64,000 nt of DNA from Echinometra lucunter (Eukaryota > Echinodermata > Echinoidea > Camarodonta > Echinometridae). This document shows, piece by piece, positions 58,367-64,000 of the stretch. Under the pieces are notes generated by a model. It made no database searches. It was not told the origin of the DNA and was given only the letters and a program-made list of their open reading frames with translations. The position numbers were made by a program, and so were the translations under genes. Positions within the stretch are counted from its first letter, which is position 1. Each line of letters opens with the position of its first letter. The DNA is taken from contig CM057165.1 in the NCBI GenBank assembly GCA_029962745.1, positions 23,463,202 to 23,527,201 on the forward strand, given 5' to 3'.

Positions 58367-61300
58367 CTGGTAATGGGTGCAAAAAGACAATAACTTTGTT
58401 ATGAATATGAGGCTATTCAAATTCTGACAGTACCATCAAGCTTAATCCCTTCAGTTACACTCTTACCATTATCATAAAAAGATTTTCAAAGGTCGAATGT
58501 CCAATTTTCACTTTTAGTTTCATTTTTAAACTGGATGTCAAATATTTTTTTCAAGGTCAGAAACTTACTGTACAAAATATCTTGGAATTATCCTTTAATT
58601 AGGATTTGGCAAATACTAACCTCCAGTATAAGTGTTGATAGCTTCAGCCAAGGCATCAATGGACTCAATATCCAAATTGTTGGTAGGTTCATCCTATATA
58701 AGAAGAGCATAAAAGATCAGACTTAAAGATACCGGATACTCACACAATCACATGCAGAATGGAAACTCTTAAACCTGCATGGTCCAGGAGTTTATGTGGA
58801 AACTATGGACATGATGCACAGATTGTGCCTATATTTTTACACTACACTTATGGCCCCTTCAAAATGAAACCTCAGACAAACACCTTCAAATTGGAAACAC
58901 AATGACATTTGATATGCCATAGAAATCAGTACCTTTATTTTTATCATTACGTATTTGGCATCACCTGGGCCTGGGAGGGGAAAAGCGAACTTAATCACAG
59001 TGACCCTCGGGTCTCTTCTCCCGTTCTTTTTGGGATGTGCAGGTGTACCACTACACTGGGGTTTTCCCCTACTCTTCTTTAAATAGTGCAGTGAGTTCTT
59101 AACATGCAGAGGTTGTGACTCTCCTCTACACAGGGCCTCCAATTAACGTTCTATCTGAGGGACGGAGTGTTTTCTACTGAAACGCAGCCTACGTCTATGA
59201 AACAGGGGATGGGCATGTTAACACACGACGCAGGCTTTGGTCATCCGCCCGAGATGGACTCAAACCCACGATCTTTGGTTCAATGGGAAAACGCTTTACC
59301 GACTGAGCCAACTCGCCTCCTCTTTTTAAAGACATCTTTTTACAAAACATTGTGTTGGACTAGAACATCACTTATTCCAGTTTCACCTAAGAAAGCTAAT
59401 AAAGTTCTGAAAAAGTGTCTATCATCAATGATGATGCATCATCATCATCATCATCATCATGCTCACCAAGATAATGACATCAGGCTGGCTCTGGCACAGG
59501 TCAGCGAAGGCTACTCTGGACTTCTGACCACCGGACAAGTCTTTTGTCTTGATGGTATGGGCATGACTGACCAGTCCAAACCGACCAAGCAGCTTACGAC
59601 TGTCCTGGTACTGCAGGTTGTATTTTGTCTGCAAAGGAAAGAGAATATGAACTAAAGATATTGTTCCTGCAAGGAGTGGAAAGAGAGTATAAACTGAAAC
59701 TGCAAGGTGTATTTTGTCTGCAAAGGAAAGAGAATATTAACTGAAGATATTGTCTCTGCAAGGTATATTTTGTCTGTAGATGAGCAAGAATATGAATTCT
59801 GAAGTAAAGAAATTATTACTGCAAGTTGTATTTGTTTTGCAAAATGCACATTAATGTAAATATTTCCTTTTTTTTTTTGGTAAGAAATTCAGATTTCTAC
59901 AATGAGTCATTTGGGGATCTATAAAATATTAAATGACTGATAAAAGCTGAATGACAGAATTAAAGGTATTAAAAAAAAAACCCACACAAACATACAAATA
60001 TCAGGCCAGCAAAACTATGGAAAGCCAGATCATATAGCTGGTTAAAAAAAAATCATTATTCTTTGAAATTACTTCTACACTGTTAAAATACACTTGTATA
60101 CACACTTCAGAGCTATTCCAACTTTAATAGTCAGCTGTCAACCGGTAAAAAACATCAATATTCTTTGAAATTACTTCTATACTGTTAAAATACACATGTA
60201 TACACACTTCAGAGCTATCAGTTGTCAACCGTTACTTAAAATGCAATTTTATGCTGATTCTTGGAAACATACATGTATATTTTTGGAAAGTTATTATTAC
60301 AAATAAGACAGTGAATGTTGTTTCCAAATTTTGAAATGGGCAAAAGGTGATTTCAGGCCTCTTATTAAGGTGGGGGCAGGGGTAATTATGAAAAAAAAAT
60401 CTGAAAATTATTTATAGTGTATTACTAATGGAAATTTCTAGTCCGTTTATAGTTATGATATAGCAGATAATTTTCGACAAGAAAAAAACAGCGTAAAATA
60501 TGCGTAAAAATACATTCTGTAAGAAGTTTTAGATCCAATGAGTTGTTTTTACTTGATTTCAAGACGAATTCCCATATTCAAAATTTGCTTATCATTTCCA
60601 GAATCACTATCTAAGGCTGATATCATATACAAGCATGACACCACCATGCATATCAAGAGAGGGGAATACAAAAATGCAAGGCTCTAAGGAACCTTGAAGC
60701 ATGAACTAATCTGTTGATACTCAACATACCGGACTGACATCCACAATAAGCTAATCTTCCAAGCGCTGCTGTAACATCCAATAAGTTGCTTTTACATTAT
60801 TTCTTGAGCAATCTCCATATTCAAACTTTTGTTTTCTATTTATGTGACACTACATACATAAAATACAGAGAGAAAATGAAATTCAAGGCCCTGGGGAACT
60901 TTGAATCATGAACTCACCTGTAGATACTCCACGGGACTGACATCCATGTTGAGCTGATCTGCGGAATGCTGACTGTATGATCCTACACGTAACCTGTGGT
61001 TCTTACGTACCTCTCCCTTCAGCTGTTAAAGGGGAAAGGTTAAAGGTCAAGGGTCAAATATCACTAAACTAAAACAATGAAGGTGTTCATATTACTAGTG
61101 ATGCCACAATGAAAAAAGTTATCAAATACTTCATATGGAGAATCTAGACAATCAACTCAGTGTATGACTATCATATTTCATTATACAAAATCAAACATTC
61201 AAATCAGACAAATTTCAACTAAGTGTAGCTACTTTAACTGGTCTAAGAGGGCAGGAATTCTTGAAGATCATGGAGAATAGAACTAACTAGGTAAAACTTG

Positions 61301-62697
61301 TCCAGTCATTGTGAGAAAATGTAATCTTGGTCCAGTATCAGCAGAACTGGAAATACAAAAATCCACTGAGTAATCATCAAATATTGCATGATTAATCTGC
61401 CATATTTGAAACCAAATCAACTTTCACTGCCATTTAGAGCTAAAACATAATTTTAGACCATTTTTCTGGATATCTGACTTCCCATGCATACAGCACATAC
61501 TTACTGGTTCAAGTTCTCCCTTCAGTAAATTCAGGAATGTACTTTTGCCAACACCATTCGGTCCGACTATTGCAACTGAAAAGGTAATGAGATGACAAAA
61601 CATTATGCATTATGCTATGGGACATAAGGCTGAATGACTCTGATCAACAAAGTATTTATCAAATGATTAATGCTAATACATAGTTAAGATACTTTTATGT
61701 AGGGCTTAACCGATATGGAATTTTGCTGCCGATCCGATCCCCGATGTTTTTACATCCACATTGGCCCGATTCTGATTTCGATACCGATGCAGCGCAGAGC
61801 GCGGCTAAAGTAGAGATGAGTAATACAATAACAAAAATTTAATCCCGTCTGCTACGCCCGCAATGCAAAACAACATAGGGTCTAAGTGTGATCGCTAAAC
61901 ATCTGTTGCTTGCATCGGTTCCGCATCGGCTCACCATCAAAATATTTACCGATTCCGATGTTTAGCCGATGCGGCCAAGAATCGGCAAGTCACCAATCTC
62001 CGATGCGAATATCGGTTAAGCCCTACTTTTATGGTCTCAAATAAACAGTCACACTCTTTTCAAGTGTTAACTGCTTAAATGAATCTTTGATATGTTTATG
62101 AAGTCATAGCATTCAGGAAAGATCTTGAGAATTATAAGCTACGGCTATAAAGTATTGGATTTATAGGAGAAATAACAGAAAATAAAGGTCCATAATTAGC
62201 ACTCTATCACACTGAAGATTCATTCCATATTTTACAAACATGAGTACAAGCACTTTAGATACATAATGCTACCATACATTGTTTACAGCTTCGATTCCTA
62301 TTCTCTTATTACAAGTATCAGCTAAATCAACTTTAGCTGCAAGAAACTGCCACAAATTAAATACCACATCTTAATACATTTGTCTTTATTCACTTCCTAT
62401 TAAAGTGGTTTGTCACTGTGTAGTTACAAACCACAGAAAAGGTATTTATATCAAGATTTATATTAATTATTAAGAAATTCACTACATCTGGGGAGCATTT
62501 CATGAATAGTCTTGTCTGTGATTTTTTTTAATTGACAACTTTTATAAGCTACTGAAATCCTTGCATCTGATTGGCTGACTTCATGAAATGCTCTCCTGGA
62601 AACACTTTGCTGGTAATCATACCTCTTGATGACATGTCTACACCAAAGTCACAGTTAACAAATAACTTGGGCTGACCAGGATAACCAAAGGTAACAC
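58212..62697 (-). CDS. ABCF1: ABCF1 (ABC50-like), 3' half of gene, six exons
   Basis: ABCF proteins are soluble twin-ATPase ABC proteins without membrane segments; ABCF1 associates with ribosomes and initiation factor eIF2 in translation. Exons, 5' to 3' on the minus strand: 62697-62623, 61575-61505, 61022-60919, 59628-59467, 58693-58621, 58366-58212; all joins keep phase. Together they encode the second nucleotide-binding domain: [13 protein letters not shown], Walker [29 protein letters not shown] (Q-loop region), the signature [14 protein letters not shown], Walker [21 protein letters not shown] split by an intron, and the switch [19 protein letters not shown]. The tail matches vertebrate ABCF1 ([12 protein letters not shown]) better than ABCF2/3. 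No frame breaks. The N-terminal half lies beyond the window. Confidence 0.95.
58621..58693 (-). CDS. ABCF1: ABCF1 exon, Walker B end
   Basis: [20 protein letters not shown], then TYTGG; catalytic Glu is in DEPTNN. Acceptor ATATAG, donor GTTAGT. Confidence 0.94.
58960..59316 (-). repeat. tRNA-derived SINE in ABCF1 intron
   Basis: On the minus strand GGCGAGTTGGCTCAGTCGG (A-box, about 59293-59312) and GGTTTGAGTCC (B-box, 59256-59266) form a tRNA-like head, followed by ~290 bp of tail with GAACGGGAGAAGAGACCC and CCCAGGCCCAGGTGATGCC phrases. Length and layout fit a SINE. Confidence 0.7.
59467..59628 (-). CDS. ABCF1: ABCF1 exon with ABC signature
   Basis: [20 protein letters not shown], then [20 protein letters not shown] and [14 protein letters not shown]. 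Acceptor TTTGCAG; donor GTGAGC immediately followed by an (ATG)n microsatellite (59434-59460). Confidence 0.95.
59600..59840. repeat. Tandem copies of an ABCF1 exon/acceptor junction
   Basis: The phrase CTGCAGGTTGTATTTTGTCT, GCAAAGGAAAGAGAATATGA and AAGATATTG spans the real acceptor at 59628/59629 and recurs in degenerate form from 59697, 59755 and 59818 in the intron, giving extra CTTTGCAGACAAAATACA-like sites. Confidence 0.85.
60049..60232. repeat. Tandem ~105-bp duplication in ABCF1 intron
   Basis: ATTCTTTGAAATTACTTCTA, CTGTTAAAATACAC and ATACACACTTCAGAGCTAT ... GTCAACCG occur twice in tandem with few differences. Confidence 0.9.
60533..60977. repeat. Tandem duplication carrying a decayed ABCF1 exon
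   Basis: 60533-60780 parallels 60774-60977: CCAATGAGTTGTTTTTAC with CCAATAAGTTGCTTTTAC, then CTCTAAGGAACCTTGAAGC with CCCTGGGGAACTTTGAATC, then exon-like sequence. The exon copy (about 60700-60780) has lost the donor: the active AACTCACCTG reads AACTAATCTG. Non-functional exon relic. Confidence 0.8.
60919..61022 (-). CDS. ABCF1: ABCF1 exon
   Basis: [20 protein letters not shown], then [15 protein letters not shown]. Acceptor TTAACAG, donor GTGAGT. A purine-rich AGGTTAAAGGTCAAGGGTCA lies just beyond the acceptor at 61035. Confidence 0.94.
61505..61575 (-). CDS. ABCF1: ABCF1 exon, Walker A
   Basis: [20 protein letters not shown], then LEP; P-loop GPNGVGKST intact. Acceptor TTTTCAG, donor GTAAGT. 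Confidence 0.96.
61700..62025. mobile_element. 326-bp hAT-like MITE with exact 8-bp TSD
   Basis: CTTTTATG at 61692-61699 and 62026-62033 flanks inverted ends TAGGGCTTAACCGATA and TATCGGTTAAGCCCTA. The interior has ATCGG/CCGAT phrases in both orientations. Sits in an ABCF1 intron. Its ends differ from the CAG...CTG group, so it is a second hAT-like lineage. Confidence 0.92.
62490..62596. mobile_element. Small foldback MITE, GGGGAGCATTTCATGAA ends
   Basis: GGGGAGCATTTCATGAA and TTCATGAAATGCTCTCC form inverted ends around 73 bp. Ends about 25 bp from the ABCF1 exon at 62623, inside the intron. Confidence 0.8.
62623..62697 (-). CDS. ABCF1: ABCF1 exon, start of second ABC domain
   Basis: [20 protein letters not shown], then DMSSR. 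The aromatic FGY is the A-loop-like position. Acceptor TTTCTAG, donor GTATGA. Confidence 0.93.
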
Positions 62698-63580
62698 CTA
62701 GAAAGAAGAAAAGATAAAAGCTGTCAGTACTTTCTTGAATGACCAACTGTGTATCATACTAGAATGTATCAAGTTAACCTTGAAAAACTTTACAGTCAAA
62801 TTTTACCTTATGAAAACATAAAATTCTCATTCAGAATAATAATGTGATGCTTGGTTTTAGAACAAATGTAAACCTCCCTTCTGCATTAATATTTAACAGA
62901 ATATTGGCCAAAGTGTTAGTACAAAGCCTAACACATGGCAAACCTGTAAACCTTCCACAGCTAAACAATATGAATCTCTTAAAGAAAGACTAAGAATACA
63001 ATTTATTGTGTACTTGAGGTTATACTAATTTAAGGTTATACTCATCACTTTTTAGAAAAAGATGAAACAATGGTTCAAGATATTAACGGTTATGTACAGT
63101 TTCGGTAGGCCATGATGGCCATCAAAAACTGTTTGTCAGATTTCTTTGCTTCTAGCTGCTCAGTAGCAAGGTAAAAAACAAAAATAAGATGCTGTGAAGT
63201 TCTTTTTCTCATGAAGCTGAATATCAAGCAAATGAGAGGCGAAAATACTTTTGATGGCTGGGCTGCGATTGTAAGTCAATTACGTCAATGTGCATCACAC
63301 AAAACCTGCACAAGTGTAAAACCAATGAGAGTTCTAATGTGCAACAAGCTCTACGAAGCAATGTGAAATTTGTGCAGGGAACCGTTGGCGTGCAGGGGTC
63401 AGAGTGCAGGCAGAGTGTAACCATTCTATTAGTTTCTTTCAGATATTTTCAGTAAAATTCACTGGAAATCATGAATGGAATATAGCAGAATCTCACACTC
63501 ATATCTTTTCATGCAAGTGTGAGACTATATTCAATCAGTTTTGCTACCAACACTCTATGTCAGCTTCAAGGTGAATGCAC
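62698..63580. other. ABCF1 intron
   Basis: No exon found. 63087-63560 has GTTATGTACAGTTTCGGTAG near its start and CAGTTTTGCTACCAA near its end, weakly inverted, perhaps a decayed relative of the TTAA element at 33030-33305. Confidence 0.45.
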
Positions 63581-63589
63581 CTGAGAACT

Positions 63590-63712
63590 ATGGTACAGGG
63601 ATGAAGGGACTTGCCTCTAATATGAGAGGTTCTGGGTTCGATCCTCACTCAGTGCTCACATCCTTTGACAAGGTGTTTTGCCTGCAAATGTCCTTCTCAA
63701 CCCAGGGGGGTG
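63590..63712 (+). repeat. tRNA-derived SINE
   Basis: AGGGACTTGCCTCTAATATG, then TTCTGGGTTCGATCCTCAC (B-box GGTTCGATCC at 63635-63644) and a tail with TTTGACAAGGTGTTTTGCC and CTCAACCCAGG. tRNA-like head plus short body. Confidence 0.65.
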
Positions 63713-64000
63713 TTTCATAAAGCTGTTTCTAAAGTTATGCATGACTTTATGAACAACTTGAATATGAAGTGCCAAATAGGATGCCCAAAGTTTTTCCGGA
63801 CGATTTAACAAAGTGAGACTGTGTTTCCCATAATCTCAATAAATTGTGGTTAAAACTATACTTCGCAACAAAAAGGTTGGTAAACAAAAGTAATGGTAAT
63901 AATCTACATCTGCATATGTCACCTCTAGCTGATGTGATTTATGATGCTTAAGAATTCTGTTTGGCTTGCCATATTCAAGTCATTCGTAAAGTCATTCGTA
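63705..64000. mobile_element. TIR element, left end only
   Basis: Begins GGGGGGTGTTTCATAAAGC, with inverted GACTTTATGAA soon after, and repeats TAAAGTCATTCGTA at the window end. The right terminus is outside the window. Confidence 0.45.

Overview
The window is animal genomic DNA: intron-containing genes with GT-AG splice sites, non-LTR retrotransposon remains, many terminal-inverted-repeat (TIR) elements, tRNA-derived SINEs, microsatellites and very long G or C runs. The genes are standard metazoan ones (argininosuccinate synthase, SLC16-type transporters, ABCF1). The repeat types, including GAGCGAAGCGAGC arrays, and the apparent high heterozygosity suggest a marine invertebrate deuterostome, most likely an echinoderm such as a sea urchin. 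That species guess is inference. Two runs of exactly 500 N (12940-13439 and 24291-24790) are scaffold gaps.

Layout. 1-250: first coding exon of argininosuccinate synthase (minus strand), continuing off the left edge, with a CpG-rich upstream flank. 936-6862: a TIR element with an exact 8-bp target-site duplication (TSD), stuffed with a LINE endonuclease fragment, a GAGCGAAGCGAGC satellite array and a 5'-truncated LINE with a reverse transcriptase. 7-11.5 kb: non-coding, with a GAATC/AAATC microsatellite and a foldback array. 11494-12939: last three exons of SLC16-type transporter A (minus), cut by the first gap. 13.4-16.5 kb: small repeats, SINEs and odd GC-rich islands. 16573-24290 and 29699-37245: two near-identical copies of one segment, both ending inside SLC16-type gene B. 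One copy carries insertions whose empty sites are visible in the other. 24.8-29.7 kb: satellite-bearing elements between the copies. 36313-41544: gene B (minus) over its whole length, but with four frame slips and one in-frame stop. 44.2-54.0 kb: an unrecognised plus-strand gene with four exons in consistent splice phase. 54-58.2 kb: intergenic, with a 307-bp TIR element built around a 21-bp minisatellite. 58212-62697: the last six exons of ABCF1 (minus), continuing off the right edge.

The genes have no evident joint function. ASS1 is an arginine-pathway enzyme, the SLC16-like proteins are 12-helix membrane transporters, and ABCF1 is a soluble translation-associated ABC ATPase. What stands out is the repeat landscape. 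It contains many non-autonomous elements with CAG...CTG ends, four of them with exact 8-bp TSDs (one of these has a mutated left end), as in the hAT superfamily. Several of the CAG...CTG elements hold arrays of a ~160-bp unit centred on a GAGCGAAGCGAGC core. All calls are from reading the sequence; no database search was made.
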